Shown here piece by piece: positions 47,153-56,481 of a stretch of DNA of 64,000 bases (position 1 is its first letter; every line of letters begins with the position of its first letter). The stretch is taken from NCBI RefSeq assembly GCF_022213065.1, contig NZ_JAKLJA010000007.1:62001-126000 (forward strand), given 5' to 3'. The position numbers and the translations under genes are program-made. The notes under the pieces were generated by a model that had not been told where the DNA came from, ran no database searches, and worked only from the letters and a program-made list of their open reading frames with translations. This DNA is from Paraburkholderia tagetis. GTDB taxonomy: Bacteria; Pseudomonadota; Gammaproteobacteria; Burkholderiales; Burkholderiaceae.

Positions 47153-49716
47153 CATTCTTCGGGAAGCCGGATCACGCTCGCGTCCTTGCGAAGGATCCAG
47201 GACGCCGCGAGCATCTGCTTGCAGTGATGTGCGAGCAGCTTCAGGTCCTGCGCGAATTCGCTGGCGGTGCCGAGCGAGCGCTCCGTTTCCACCACCATCG
47301 TGTCGAGTTCGCGCGTCATGCGCTTCGTGATCTCGGTTTGATCGTCGTGGATCGGCGTGCCCGCTTCGGCGGCCACCAGGTTCTCGCGCACGCAGTTGAG
47401 CGCGTGTTCGAGTGCATCGAGCCTCGCGCCCGGCCGCACATTCGCGGTGTCGCGCAACAGCGGCGCCGTGGCCGTGATCTGCGAGGCCAGCACGTGGCCG
47501 CGCACGAGGAGGTCGTTGAGCTCCGGCACGAACTTCTGCGCCGACTTCGGTTCGAGCATCATGCGCTGGAATGCCTGGCCGAGATTGGCGAAGGCGATGT
47601 GCACGTTCTTGCGCGCGAGCCGGTAGCGGAAGTCGCGCGCGAGCGCGGGGACGGCGGCGCCAGCCGACGTCGATGGCGCGCTGCCTGCCTGCGTATTCGC
47701 CTGCGTGCTGGCCTTTGCGCTACCCGTCGATGCCGCGGGCTGAGCGGATGCGGATGCGGATGCGGATGCGGATGGCGGCGGTTGCGGGCCGGCTTCGAGC
47801 GCGACGTCGGTTTGCTCGCCGGCGCTCTGGGCTGCTGATGCTGCCGCCTTGAGATCGCGAGGTGCGCCGTGATCCGTCACGTTCGCCGCAACCGGCACCT
47901 CCGCCACCGGCGCGCCGCTCGACGCCGTCGCGAATGCCGGCACGCGCGCGCTCGCCTCGCTGGGCATCGCCGCCGCAAACGCCGGCTGCGCGCCGCGCGT
48001 GCGGCCGCTCCACCACCAGCTCGCTTCCAGATAGCTGCGCGTCGCGGCGATCATGTCGTTCACGAGCTTGCCCATCAGCCGATATTCCCAGTAGGGGAAC
48101 AGATGGCTCGCGCCGACGGCGATCATGCAGCCAACGACGGTGTCGATCGCGCGCTCGCCGATGATGCGCATATTCCCCGGCGCAAGCAGATGGAACATCA
48201 GCAGCACGTAGGCCGAGGTGAACACCACGCTCGCCGTGTAGTTGAAGAGCAGCAGGCTGTAGCTCATCACCATCGCCGCGAACATCGAGACGAGCAGCAC
48301 GAGCGGCTGCTTCACGAGCAGGATGAGCGCGATGCTCGCCGCGCAGCCGATCAGCGTGCCGACGATACGCTGCGCGTTGCGCTGGCGCGTGAGCGAGTAG
48401 CCGGGCTTGAGAATGATGATGCTCGTCATCACGATCCAGTAGGCGTTCGTGAGCGGCAACAGGCGCCCGAGCCAGAAGCCCACGGCCACGGCGATCGTCA
48501 CGCGCAGCGCATGGCGAAAGCTCGGCGAGGCCATCGTGAGATTCGAGAAGATCTGCAGGAAGGGCACGCGCCGGCTCGTCACGAATCGCTCCAGTGCTTC
48601 GTCGATGCGCAGCTCCGTCTCGGTCGCGGGCGTCTCGTTCGCGAGGTCGCGGCGCATGCGGTCGATCAGGCGCGTCGCGCTCCAGATGCGCCGGAACGAG
48701 GCCGAGACCGCCGCGTAGGCCTCCGGGTCCGTCGCGGGCAGATCGCGCTTCTTGAGCAGCTCGAGCTCGTACTCGATCGCGCGCAGCTCGGCTTTCACGT
48801 TGATGGTCGCGCGCGGCGCCTCGTTCTGCAGCACCGCGAGGCCGATGTCCTCGAGGTCGGCGGCGGCCTTGCGGATCAGGTCGCGGTAGAAGGCCAGCAG
48901 ATCGGAGCCGCCGAAGGTGTTGCGCACGAGCGGGTAGTCGGTGTGCGCGCCCACGAACATCTCGTGCAGGTCGACCGTGTTGATGAACAGGTTGAAGTGC
49001 GTCGCGCGGCGCGCGTCGATCTTGCCGCTCTTGAGCTTGGGCAGGTTGCGCAGGACGATGTCGCGCGCGGCGTCCTGGCGCTCGACCGCCGCGATCTGCT
49101 TGGCGACGAGGTTGCGGTAGCACTCGTCGAGATCGTTGTCGAGGTCGAAAAACTGCGCGCGCGCGAGCAAATAATCGGCGCACGCGAACACGCTTTCGGC
49201 GATCGCCTGCTGCTCGATGCGATCGAGCATCAGGCGGCTCACCAGGGTGGACCAGCCGGTGTACCAAAGGCCGCCCAGCAGGATCCACGACGCGTTGACG
49301 AGCGCCTGATGCGGCGTGAAATGCTCTTCGAGCGTCATCACCATCATGAACAGCGTGGCGAAGCTGATCTGCGGCCAACGGTTGCCGTAGACGACGATCA
49401 GCGAGAGCACGAAGGTGAGCGGCACGACCGTGGCCCAGAGCGCGACCGGGCTGAAGGTGGCGAGTCCGGTTGCGTACGCGGAGAGAAAACCGATCGCGCT
49501 GCAAGCGAGCATCTCGTTGCGCTTGTACTTGAGGGGACCCGGCATGTCGACGACGCATGCGCCGAGCGCGCCGGTCGAGATCGTGAAGCCGAGATCGCTC
49601 TTGTCGAAGACAAACAGGCACAGGATGGCCGGAAGCGAGATGCCGACCGCGATGCGCAAGCCGCCGTAGAAGTACTGGCTATAAAGGAATTTCCTGATTT
49701 CTACGGAGTAGCGCAT
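47152..49716 (-). CDS. FUSC family transporter (YccS-like)
   Basis: An 854-residue membrane protein of the FUSC (fusaric acid resistance) family, YccS-like. There are two bundles of six TM helices: residues about 18-160 (LRIAVGISLPAILCLFVF; FATLFMMVMTLEEHF) and about 400-560 (LRVTIAVAVGFWLGRLLPLTNAYWIVMTSIIILKPGYSLTRQRN). Soluble helical domains lie between and after them. This family exports aromatic acids or similar compounds. An Ala/Ser/Gly-rich insert of about 100 residues lies after the second bundle (residues 590-690), with a hexanucleotide repeat. It has no partner adaptor gene (as aaeA would be). Confidence 0.87.
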   Translation of the reverse strand: MRYSVEIRKFLYSQYFYGGLRIAVGISLPAILCLFVFDKSDLGFTISTGALGACVVDMPGPLKYKRNEMLACSAIGFLSAYATGLATFSPVALWATVVPLTFVLSLIVVYGNRWPQISFATLFMMVMTLEEHFTPHQALVNASWILLGGLWYTGWSTLVSRLMLDRIEQQAIAESVFACADYLLARAQFFDLDNDLDECYRNLVAKQIAAVERQDAARDIVLRNLPKLKSGKIDARRATHFNLFINTVDLHEMFVGAHTDYPLVRNTFGGSDLLAFYRDLIRKAAADLEDIGLAVLQNEAPRATINVKAELRAIEYELELLKKRDLPATDPEAYAAVSASFRRIWSATRLIDRMRRDLANETPATETELRIDEALERFVTSRRVPFLQIFSNLTMASPSFRHALRVTIAVAVGFWLGRLLPLTNAYWIVMTSIIILKPGYSLTRQRNAQRIVGTLIGCAASIALILLVKQPLVLLVSMFAAMVMSYSLLLFNYTASVVFTSAYVLLMFHLLAPGNMRIIGERAIDTVVGCMIAVGASHLFPYWEYRLMGKLVNDMIAATRSYLEASWWWSGRTRGAQPAFAAAMPSEASARVPAFATASSGAPVAEVPVAANVTDHGAPRDLKAAASAAQSAGEQTDVALEAGPQPPPSASASASASAQPAASTGSAKASTQANTQAGSAPSTSAGAAVPALARDFRYRLARKNVHIAFANLGQAFQRMMLEPKSAQKFVPELNDLLVRGHVLASQITATAPLLRDTANVRPGARLDALEHALNCVRENLVAAEAGTPIHDDQTEITKRMTRELDTMVVETERSLGTASEFAQDLKLLAHHCKQMLAASWILRKDASVIRLPEE
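47744..47773 (-). repeat. five hexanucleotide repeats in FUSC gene
   Basis: gcggat in five tandem copies on the plus strand, reading (Ala-Ser) repeats on the coding strand. A 6-bp unit changes protein length by two residues per slip and keeps the frame. Confidence 0.85.
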
Positions 49717-49929
49717 CGACTGCCGGTAGTGTTCGGGTGCGGACGGTGCGCCGCGGACTGTGGCGCTGAGTTTAAATGATTTCGGGTGCGATCTGCCCGT
49801 CTCTGTATTGCCGGGCTTCTCGCGGCGGTGCGGGCTGCGTCGTTTGGGAGGCGCCCGCCGAGCGATGACCGCTGTGGCGCGCGTTGATTCGGTGCGCAGT
49901 GGCGGCCGCCTGGCCGGGCGGCCGGTGTG

Positions 49930-50583
49930 TCAGTCCGCGCCCTGCGTGGTGGCGTCGCCGAACAGGCCGTGCGTGCCGCGGATACGGCGCATGCGCGTGC
50001 GGTACCAGAAGGTCCACGCGAGCAGCGCGCCGAACACGCCATAGCCGAGCATCGGCAAGACGATCAGAACGCGCTCGATTGGCCAGGTGGCGGCGAGGTA
50101 GGTGCGCAAGACGGCATCGGCGACGAGCCCGGCACCCCAGACAACGGTGAGCAGGCGCATGGCCGCCACGAAGCTGCGATTTTCGCTCCATAGCAACTCG
50201 AGCCGCGCGACGCCCTCGCGCGTTTCGCGCGCGACCGTGGCGCGCGCCAGGTAGAACACCAGCGGGCGTTTCGCCAGCAGCGAAAACAGGAACGCGGCGC
50301 CAATTGCGCCCGAAGCGAAGCTTTCGCGCATCAGCAGCATGCGGGTGCTGCCGCCGAACGCCATGGCGGCGAGCGAGAGCACGATGCCGAGCAGAATGAC
50401 GGCCGAGAGCGCGTCGACGTGTCGAAAGCGCACGAGTTCGACGATGCTCCAGAGGAGCGGCGGAATGGCCGAGGCAATGAGGCCGCCGAATTCGCCCCAG
50501 TGAGGTTGGGCGAGCCGGTACGCGACCCACGGCAGCAACAGGTTGACCGCCAGTTCGGCAACGAAAGCTGGACGCAGCTTCAT
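49930..50583 (-). CDS. VC0807-type inner membrane protein
   Basis: A 217-residue protein of about six TM helices. The first segments LAVNLLLPWVAYRL and GGLIASAIPPLLWSIVEL resemble the VC0807 family of unknown function. ATG 50583 is the start (M-K-L-R-P). The upstream divergent gap holds the arfB promoter. Confidence 0.68.
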   Translation of the reverse strand: MKLRPAFVAELAVNLLLPWVAYRLAQPHWGEFGGLIASAIPPLLWSIVELVRFRHVDALSAVILLGIVLSLAAMAFGGSTRMLLMRESFASGAIGAAFLFSLLAKRPLVFYLARATVARETREGVARLELLWSENRSFVAAMRLLTVVWGAGLVADAVLRTYLAATWPIERVLIVLPMLGYGVFGALLAWTFWYRTRMRRIRGTHGLFGDATTQGAD

Positions 50584-50904
50584 GGGAGGCGCGCTCCAGA
50601 AATGGATGAAGAAAGTATGAGTCAAGGGCCGGCCATCGGCAAACGACCCTGCCGTGACCCATAATACGCGTCTATGCATATCGTGTGCCCGAGCTAGTGT
50701 GGACCGGTTCGGGTTCCGGGAGGCGTCCCGTGTTGTGCGTCCAGCGTGTCCCGTATTGTCCCGGATCGTCCAACAGGGTGCTTCGCGCTGCCTCTCCTTG
50801 AGTTGCAATGCCGGACGCCGCGTGCGGTCGTGTGCGACACTGCGAAGCTTGGCCCAGCCGGGCCGCTTTGCTCCTGCCGTTTTGCTCCTGCATTCGCACC
50901 CGCC
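50584..50904. promoter_or_regulatory. divergent intergenic region, VC0807-type gene and arfB
   Basis: 321 bp. Two direct-repeat-like gtcccgtgttgt/gtcccgtattgt segments lie at about 50727-50762. I see no gene or clear promoter boxes. Confidence 0.35.
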
Positions 50905-51309
50905 ATGACTGCCCGTTTGCCTGTTCCGCTGCACGAAGTCGAGCTCTCCGCCGTTCGCGCTCAGGGCGCGGGCGGCCAGAACGTCAACAAGGTGTCGAGC
51001 GCGATTCATCTGCGCTTTGACATCCGCGCGTCGTCGCTGCCCGACGTGCTCAAGATGCGCTTGCTTGCGCTCGCCGACCGGCGTATCTCGCACGAGGGCG
51101 TGGTCGTTATCAAGTCGCAGGAATACCGCACACAGGAGCAGAATCGCGCCGCCGCGCTCGAGCGTCTCGAGGCGCTCATCGACAGTGTGAGTGTGACGAG
51201 GAAGGCGCGCGTGGCCACCCGGCCCACGCGTGCGTCGAAGCTGCGCCGTCTCGACGGCAAGGCGCGCAAAGGCGAGGTGAAAGCGGGGCGCCGCCGCGTG
51301 CTTGAATGA
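50905..51309 (+). CDS. arfB: alternative ribosome-rescue factor ArfB
   Basis: A 134-residue peptidyl-tRNA hydrolase of the release-factor class. The catalytic GGQ is in [14 protein letters not shown], and the basic tail ([23 protein letters not shown]) enters the mRNA channel of stalled ribosomes. It frees stalled ribosomes when tmRNA is not enough. The ATG at 50905 matches the family length (about 140). Confidence 0.93.
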   Translation: MTARLPVPLHEVELSAVRAQGAGGQNVNKVSSAIHLRFDIRASSLPDVLKMRLLALADRRISHEGVVVIKSQEYRTQEQNRAAALERLEALIDSVSVTRKARVATRPTRASKLRRLDGKARKGEVKAGRRRVLE

Positions 51310-51354
51310 AGCGGCAGCGGCACAGATGAAGCTGCACATCGCGCCGCCGGGCGT

Positions 51355-52659
51355 TCAAGGCGCCGCTGCCTGGCCCCGCGGCGATTCGCGCAGTGCCAGC
51401 GCCGGCGGGAAATCGGCGCATAGCACGTGCGTTGCGCCCGCATAGTCAAGCGCGATGGCGGCGGTGTAGCAGAGCGCGCCGTCATGAAGCGAGTAGTGCG
51501 GTCCCATCACGGTCACGCGTCCGGGCGCGGCGAGCGCGCGCCGGAAGTATTCGCGGCGCGACCAATTGCTGTTCGTGTCCGGATAGAGCGGCGCGAGCCG
51601 GGCCGGCGGCCCGACGCCCGGCGCCGCGATCGACGGCGCATGCTGTTCGCCCTGATCGTTCGCCGCGAAGACGCGCAGCGCATTGACGTGCTCGAAAATC
51701 GCCGCCGCGGCGGCTTCGAGCGCGCCGCCCGAGGTCAGCACGCGTGCCCCGCGCAGCATGGCACGCGTCACCTTGCCAAGATCGACCTGCTCGTGCAACC
51801 GGCTGTGGCGCTGATAGTCGGCGAAGCGTCGCCACATCGTTTGCGCGAGCGCGGGCGCGTCGGCGCTGGCCTCGCGCACCGAGGCGTGCGGCTGGCCGAA
51901 CCAGAAGCCCTGCACGAGATCGACATCGGCCTGCATCAGCACCATCAGTTCTTGTTCGGTCTCGACGCCCTCCGCGAGCACCATCGCGCCCGCATGATGG
52001 AGGATCGAGACGAGACTGGCGACGAATGAGACATGGCTCTCGCCGTTTGCGGCGCGCTGCACGAGCGAGCGATCGAGCTTGACGATGTCGGGACGGTAGC
52101 GCCAGACGCGATCGAAATTCGAAAAGCCCGCACCGAAATCGTCGAGCGCGACGAGGAAGTCGCGTCCGCCCGGCGGTGGGCGGGCTTCGAGAAACGAGGC
52201 CGGCTCGTCGCCGGCGCGCTGCTCGAGCACTTCGATCACCACGCGCTCATGCGGGAAGGCGAAGTGGCGGCACAGCCCGTCGATGGCGGCTTGTGTCGGC
52301 CAGTCTCCCGGTGTGGGGTGCGGCAGCGAGTTGAGGAAGAGCCAGCCCGTTGCGATGCCCTGGGCGGTGAAATTTGCGAGATGCAGACAGCGCGCGAGTT
52401 CGTCGAGCTCGCGCGCGGCTTCGGGCGTTGCGCGTGCGAATAGCGCGGCGGGACCGGTGCTGCTGGACGCAGGATTGCCGGGTGCGGTGCCGCCGACGCG
52501 CAACAGCGCCTCGTAACCGACCACGCGTTGATGCGTGATCGAGAGCACCGGCTGGAATACGCTTTCGAGCAGCGTTCCGTGCCAGCGCGCTCGAAACCGC
52601 CCGTCATGCGGTTCCAGATGCGTGAGCAGCGTGGCGAGCGATGCCTGCGTGTTCGACAT
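51355..52659 (-). CDS. EAL domain phosphodiesterase with YkuI-like C-domain
   Basis: A 434-residue protein. The EAL domain (about 45-275) is well conserved: GYEALLRV, LNSLPHPTPGDW, VIEVLEQRAG, VALDDFGAGFSNF, VKLDRSLVQ, LAEGVETEQEL. It can be expected to hydrolyse c-di-GMP. The C-terminal part (about 300-425; SNWSRREYFRRALAAPGRV, YTAAIALDY) resembles the YkuI_C (PAS/Cache-like) domain seen after EAL in Bacillus YkuI. ATG 52659 is used; an upstream frame extends to 52725. Confidence 0.83.
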   Translation of the reverse strand: MSNTQASLATLLTHLEPHDGRFRARWHGTLLESVFQPVLSITHQRVVGYEALLRVGGTAPGNPASSSTGPAALFARATPEAARELDELARCLHLANFTAQGIATGWLFLNSLPHPTPGDWPTQAAIDGLCRHFAFPHERVVIEVLEQRAGDEPASFLEARPPPGGRDFLVALDDFGAGFSNFDRVWRYRPDIVKLDRSLVQRAANGESHVSFVASLVSILHHAGAMVLAEGVETEQELMVLMQADVDLVQGFWFGQPHASVREASADAPALAQTMWRRFADYQRHSRLHEQVDLGKVTRAMLRGARVLTSGGALEAAAAAIFEHVNALRVFAANDQGEQHAPSIAAPGVGPPARLAPLYPDTNSNWSRREYFRRALAAPGRVTVMGPHYSLHDGALCYTAAIALDYAGATHVLCADFPPALALRESPRGQAAAP

Positions 52660-52999
52660 GGCGCTGGGGCGCACCTCGAGGCGCTTGGTGAAATTCACTG
52701 GCCGACTGCGGCCGGTCCGGCGCAAGCGGATTGGACTGCGCTCGCACGCAACAGGACAGGCACGCAGACGAACGGCGGACGATGAAGCGCAGCTAGGCGC
52801 AACGACAGGCGCATGGCGGTCTGAGCAGTACGCTTTACCGCCAGTGTACGGAGTATCGGCAAATTATGCTTGCCAGGCTGACGAGGCGGGTGACGAGCCG
52901 GCTATGGGGAAGGGCGGCCTTCATGGTGGGCTCGACGCGCGGCCCGGATGTCGCAACGGCACCGTGGAGGTGCCGTGCAGTCGTGACTCGATGAACGAG
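52660..52999. other. intergenic region, nothing recognised
   Basis: 340 bp between the EAL gene and the small protein gene at 53000. It holds an 8-bp perfect hairpin acggcacc-gtgga-ggtgccgt (52956-52976), without a T-run, that may end the gene at 53000. No gene is called. Confidence 0.4.
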
Positions 53000-53260
53000 T
53001 TAGTGCGCCGTATCGGGCACGTCGAGGATCAGGATGATGGTCCAGTCGGCGTCGCCTTCATGGTGATATTGACGCTCGGCGACAATGAACGGCTGCTGCT
53101 TGCCTTGCGGGCCGAGGAACAGGACGTCGCCTTCCATCGGCAGGCATTCGATGGGGGGCAGCGCGAGAAAGGCGTCGCCGTCTTTGCCGCGCGGCATCAG
53201 CTTTTCGATCTTGCGGGATGCTGCTTCGGTCCATTCGATGTCGAGCTGGATGTTGCTCAT
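53000..53260 (-). CDS. small conserved hypothetical protein
   Basis: An 86-residue cytoplasmic protein without signal or membrane segment. It begins SNIQLDIEWTEAASRKIEKLMPRG and ends TIILILDVPDTAH. No family was recognised. GGAGAAACATCC precedes the ATG at 53260. Confidence 0.6.
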   Translation of the reverse strand: MSNIQLDIEWTEAASRKIEKLMPRGKDGDAFLALPPIECLPMEGDVLFLGPQGKQQPFIVAERQYHHEGDADWTIILILDVPDTAH

Positions 53261-53382
53261 GGATGTTTCTCCGCGCGAGTCGCGCACAAACAGGTGGTGA
53301 AATCCGGGTGCGCGACTTTAGCATACCCCGCGCGAAGCGACTTGCTGGCAACCGTGCGCTTCGGTGCCAGGCGCCAAGCAAG

Positions 53383-53413
53383 AAAAAAGCCGATACCGGG
53401 GACCGGCATCGGC
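53383..53413 (-). terminator. terminator of the small periplasmic protein gene
   Basis: Read on the minus strand, gccgatgccgg / ccggtatcggc stem, then six T. It ends the transcript of the gene at 53468-53722. Confidence 0.85.
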
Positions 53414-53467
53414 TTGTTCGGCATGGCGCGCCCGCCCTGCACGGCCACAGGGGCCGATGAGCGAACT

Positions 53468-53722
53468 TTACTCTGCGGCTTTCTTGGCAGGCGCCTTGTG
53501 ATGCGAAGCGTGGCTGCCTTTCTTCTGGTGATGCTTCATGGGCATCTCGGCCGGCGCCTGGGCGGCTGCCTGCTGTTGCGCCTGCAGACCTTGCGCACGC
53601 TGCTCGACATCAGCAGCCTTGGCCGGATCGGTGCTCATCGTGACGCCGTTTTCCGTTTGCGCATAGGCAGCGCCCGTCAGGGCGGAAAGCGAAATCAGGA
53701 CTGCGAGGGACACTTTTTTCAT
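53468..53722 (-). CDS. small exported protein, His/Lys/Ala-rich
   Basis: An 84-residue protein with a signal peptide (SLAVLISLSALTGAAYA; cleavage after about residue 21). The mature part is Gln/Ala-rich and ends with MKHHQKKGSHASHHKAPAKKAAE, five histidines in a basic tail. It resembles small, secreted stress-type proteins of Burkholderia, but no family name can be assigned. GGAGG is 5 bases before ATG 53722 (a GTG lies one codon before). Confidence 0.68.
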   Translation of the reverse strand: MKKVSLAVLISLSALTGAAYAQTENGVTMSTDPAKAADVEQRAQGLQAQQQAAAQAPAEMPMKHHQKKGSHASHHKAPAKKAAE

Positions 53723-53947
53723 CACTACCTCCGAAGGAGCGGTTTATGGACCCAGCCTGTGCCTGCCTAAGCAGGATTGGCATGCCATTCTAACGATCGA
53801 ATACTCGTTCCAGATGACATCGCATAAGGCATGCGCGCGCTTGTTACATATCTTTACATATCCTCGCGGATGTTGTCGCCACGTTGTTGCCTCGTGGCCG
53901 TTCTTGTCCATCGCCTGCTCGTTCGTACCGTTCGTCGGCCGGGCAGC

Positions 53948-54748
53948 CTAGAACCAGCCGAGCATGCGGTACACATAAAACTGCGCAATCCCAATCAATT
54001 CGTGCAACGCCGTTTCCGCGTCGCGCAGATTGGCTCGCCGCGGCCAGATGCCCGTGTGCACGCGGCGCACGTCCGACACAGCTGGCACAGGATTCATCCC
54101 GAAGCGGTGAAAGTCCAGCATTGCGCGGTGCATGTGATAGGCCGAGGTTACGACGAAGAGCCTGTCCGCGCGCTGGACGTGCACGATCGGTGCAACGTTG
54201 CGTGCGTTCTCCCAGGTCGTGAGGCTGCGATTTTCCAGCACGAGATCGCTTTTCGCGACACCCGCGCGTGCTAGCCACGGCGCATAGGTATCGGCTTCGC
54301 TGGCGGCGTGATGCTGCGGGTTGCCGCCGCTCACGATCACCTTGCATATGCCGCCGGCCGCGAGGCAGCGTGCTTGCAACGCGGCCGTCAGCGCAATGCG
54401 CGCGTACACGTCGTGCTTGGGCACGAGCGTGCCATCGGGGCTTTCGTTCGTGCCGCCGCCGAGCATGATGATCGCTGTGCGCGGGCCGAACGCGCAAGCG
54501 GGTGTCGACGCTGGATCGTAGGGAGTGCGATAGTTTCGGGGCTGCGCGAGATCGACTAGCGGCTGGGCCAGCCACCCCGATCCGAGCAGCCAGAAAAAGA
54601 TGACGGCCGTGGCCGCGACGAGCCGACGTGCGCTTCGCCACAGCATGAACAGCGCAAAAAATAGCGCAAATAATCCGAATAGAATCAATTTGAATGAGGT
54701 AACGTATTGTTTTCGGGATGATGCGTGTCGGGCGCCAGTGCGCCGCAC
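53948..54748 (-). CDS. YdcF/SanA-like DUF218 membrane protein
   Basis: A 266-residue protein. Two N-terminal helices (LILFGLFALFFALFML; LVAATAVIFFWLLGSGWL) are followed by a DUF218 domain (IIMLGGGTN; VIVSGGNPQHH; SLTTWENARN; VTSAYHMHRAM). DUF218 proteins (ElyC, SanA, YdcF) act in the envelope, in peptidoglycan or lipid-carrier handling. The frame starts at a GTG; the true start is uncertain and may be a later TTG just before the first helix. Confidence 0.75.
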   Translation of the reverse strand: MRRTGARHASSRKQYVTSFKLILFGLFALFFALFMLWRSARRLVAATAVIFFWLLGSGWLAQPLVDLAQPRNYRTPYDPASTPACAFGPRTAIIMLGGGTNESPDGTLVPKHDVYARIALTAALQARCLAAGGICKVIVSGGNPQHHAASEADTYAPWLARAGVAKSDLVLENRSLTTWENARNVAPIVHVQRADRLFVVTSAYHMHRAMLDFHRFGMNPVPAVSDVRRVHTGIWPRRANLRDAETALHELIGIAQFYVYRMLGWF

Positions 54749-54902
54749 TTTCTCGGGGCCCCGAATAACCTGCAGTCCTTGCCACGGCGCGGGGAAACGG
54801 CAGGGCGCCTGGCCGCGTATCCCGCAGCCGTTGCAGCCCTTGCTGGCATTGCGCCGCAGCAGGCGGGATGGCCGCAGGACTGCATTTTAAGAAAGAAGTG
54901 AG

Positions 54903-55226
54903 ATGACCACGTATTCCAACGAAGCAGTACTCGAAGCGTTGCGGCGGGTGCAGTATCGGCAGGTCCCGTGGGCACGGCGCCCGGGAGTTTTTCAATATTT
55001 GCGTGACCTGGGGCTCATGGACACCGTCAGGCAGCGCACCGTTGCTCCCGCTCCCGGCTTCCACGCGCCGGTCGATATCGCCGTGCTGACCGACCGCGGT
55101 CGTGCCGAATTCACGCGCCTCTCCCGCGACGAACGCTCCCTCAACTGGACTGAGCAGCGCATGGCAGAGTATGTCGCCGATGCCGTCGCGCAGTCTTCCG
55201 ACGAAGCCGGTCAATCCGGTTTATAG
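54903..55226 (+). CDS. hypothetical protein
   Basis: A 107-residue, soluble, Arg/Glu-rich protein with no signal peptide. It begins TTYSNEAVLEALRRVQYRQVP and its centre has VLTDRGRAEFTRLSRDER. No family was recognised. GAAGTGAG precedes the ATG. Confidence 0.5.
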   Translation: MTTYSNEAVLEALRRVQYRQVPWARRPGVFQYLRDLGLMDTVRQRTVAPAPGFHAPVDIAVLTDRGRAEFTRLSRDERSLNWTEQRMAEYVADAVAQSSDEAGQSGL

Positions 55227-55233
55227 CAGCGCC

Positions 55234-55264
55234 AAAAAAAAGCCCGTATCGAAAGATACGGGCT
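55234..55264 (-). terminator. terminator for the small secreted protein gene
   Basis: agcccgtatc-gaaa-gatacgggct, a perfect 10-bp stem. On the minus strand it is followed by eight T. It belongs to the leftward gene at 55366-55683. Confidence 0.85.
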
Positions 55265-55365
55265 TACCGGAATTACTGCTGCCACGCTGTGCTTAATGGC
55301 AAAGAGTAGACCGGCTTCGGGCGCGGTGGTTCCCATCATCTTCAAGCCGAACATCGGTAGCGTGG

Positions 55366-55683
55366 TTAGCGGCTGCGTGGTGTGTTTGGCCGATCCTGGC
55401 GCGGTGCTCCACTGCGGCGCGCGTTATCGACGATGTCGCCGCGCAGGTTGCCGCGCGGTACGGGTTGCGCAGCATCATCGGCGCGACGGTTATCGGCAAG
55501 TCCCCACGAATGCGCGCCAGTGCGCGCCATGGACAGGTGCGGTGTGCCAGCGCGTGGCGGCTGAGCTGTGGCGTCGGGCGTCAGCAAGGACGCGAGCGGA
55601 GCCGAGAGTGACAGGGGCGCAAGGAGTACAAGGGCGGAGAGAGAAACCATGAAGCCCCGGTTGAGCAGAGTCATGGATTTCAT
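55366..55683 (-). CDS. small secreted protein of unknown function
   Basis: A 105-residue protein. An N-terminal signal peptide (GFMVSLSALVLLAPLSLSAPLA) is followed by a Pro/Arg/Asp-rich mature part with no recognised family. GGGAGG precedes the ATG at 55683 at good spacing, and a perfect terminator lies 100 bp past the stop, so expression is plausible despite the lack of homologues I recognise. Confidence 0.6.
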   Translation of the reverse strand: MKSMTLLNRGFMVSLSALVLLAPLSLSAPLASLLTPDATAQPPRAGTPHLSMARTGAHSWGLADNRRADDAAQPVPRGNLRGDIVDNARRSGAPRQDRPNTPRSR

Positions 55684-56079
55684 GGAAGCCTCCCGTCAAT
55701 ACGGGTAGTTGACGTTTGTAGACATGGCTCTAAGCTAATGTTCCTTGCGAAAGCACGCTGTAAATATTGGTAAATAGATGTTTCGTACACACCGGTTCCG
55801 GCGTTGTGCCGTCCGGTTTGGTGTAGGTCGCTACGGCCGTGAAGCGGGATGCCCGGGGCGATGGCGAACGCGCAAGGCGTTCGGCGTGCCGCGCGCAAGG
55901 CGGGCGATGGTGGTCAGTAGACCGCGCCGGTTCAATGGCTCAGGGGCACGGGCGCTAAAAGGTGGCGTCGCAGTGGTGTCGCGCGGCGTGCGCCGCGGAA
56001 GTCGGGTGCCGGGCGCGTGCAGCGCCCGGCGGGAAAAACAAAAGTGGTACAGGTACGGCAAGCCTCGCGCCGGAGGCGC
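55684..56079. other. intergenic region upstream of secreted protein
   Basis: 396 bp between the secreted protein start and the transposase-domain stop. Its part next to the secreted protein gene is AT-rich (about 55690-55780) and likely carries that promoter. The rest is GC-rich with open frames that I judge as noise. Confidence 0.4.
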
Positions 56080-56481
56080 TCAGGCCATTTTGGCAGGCGC
56101 GCGCCATGACTCAGGATTGGTCCAGAAGGCGCCGCGCAGACGGTCGCGGCTCGGCGGTGCGGGCGGCTTCGTGGCCGTGGCGCCGATGCGTCCGCGCAGC
56201 GAGATCTCGCGGCCGCTCGTGCCCAGACGCTTCACGATTTCGGCCAGCGTGCCGTCGGCTTGCCACTCGTCGAAGCGGCGGCGGCAGGTGGGCGGCGAGG
56301 GATAGCGGCCCGGCAGCTTGGACCAGCCTTCACCCGTCGAAAGCACCCAAAGCACTGCGTTGACCACGGCACGCGCTTCGACGCGAGGCCGTCCGCGCCG
56401 TTCGCTCCGTGCGGGTTCCGCACAGAACAACACTTCGACCAGCGCCCACTCGTTGTCTCTCAAATCGTCGAACAGCATCAT
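56080..56481 (-). CDS. stand-alone transposase N-terminal domain (IS5/DUF4096 type)
   Basis: A 133-residue protein matching the N-terminal half of IS5-type transposases (LFDDLRDNEWALVEVLF; NAVLWVLSTGEGWSKLPGRYPSPPTCRRRFDEWQADGTLAEIV). The catalytic DDE part is missing and the C-terminal 40 residues are unrelated (Arg/Pro-rich). No flanking terminal repeats were seen. It may be a remnant or a domesticated DNA-binding protein, as similar short ORFs occur in Burkholderiales. Two starts (56481, 56478) are possible. Confidence 0.65.
   Translation of the reverse strand: MMLFDDLRDNEWALVEVLFCAEPARSERRGRPRVEARAVVNAVLWVLSTGEGWSKLPGRYPSPPTCRRRFDEWQADGTLAEIVKRLGTSGREISLRGRIGATATKPPAPPSRDRLRGAFWTNPESWRAPAKMA

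Noticed and set aside
55778..56305. 175-codon plus-strand frame over the transposase-domain gene
   Set aside because: It is antisense translation rich in Arg/Gly with no start support.
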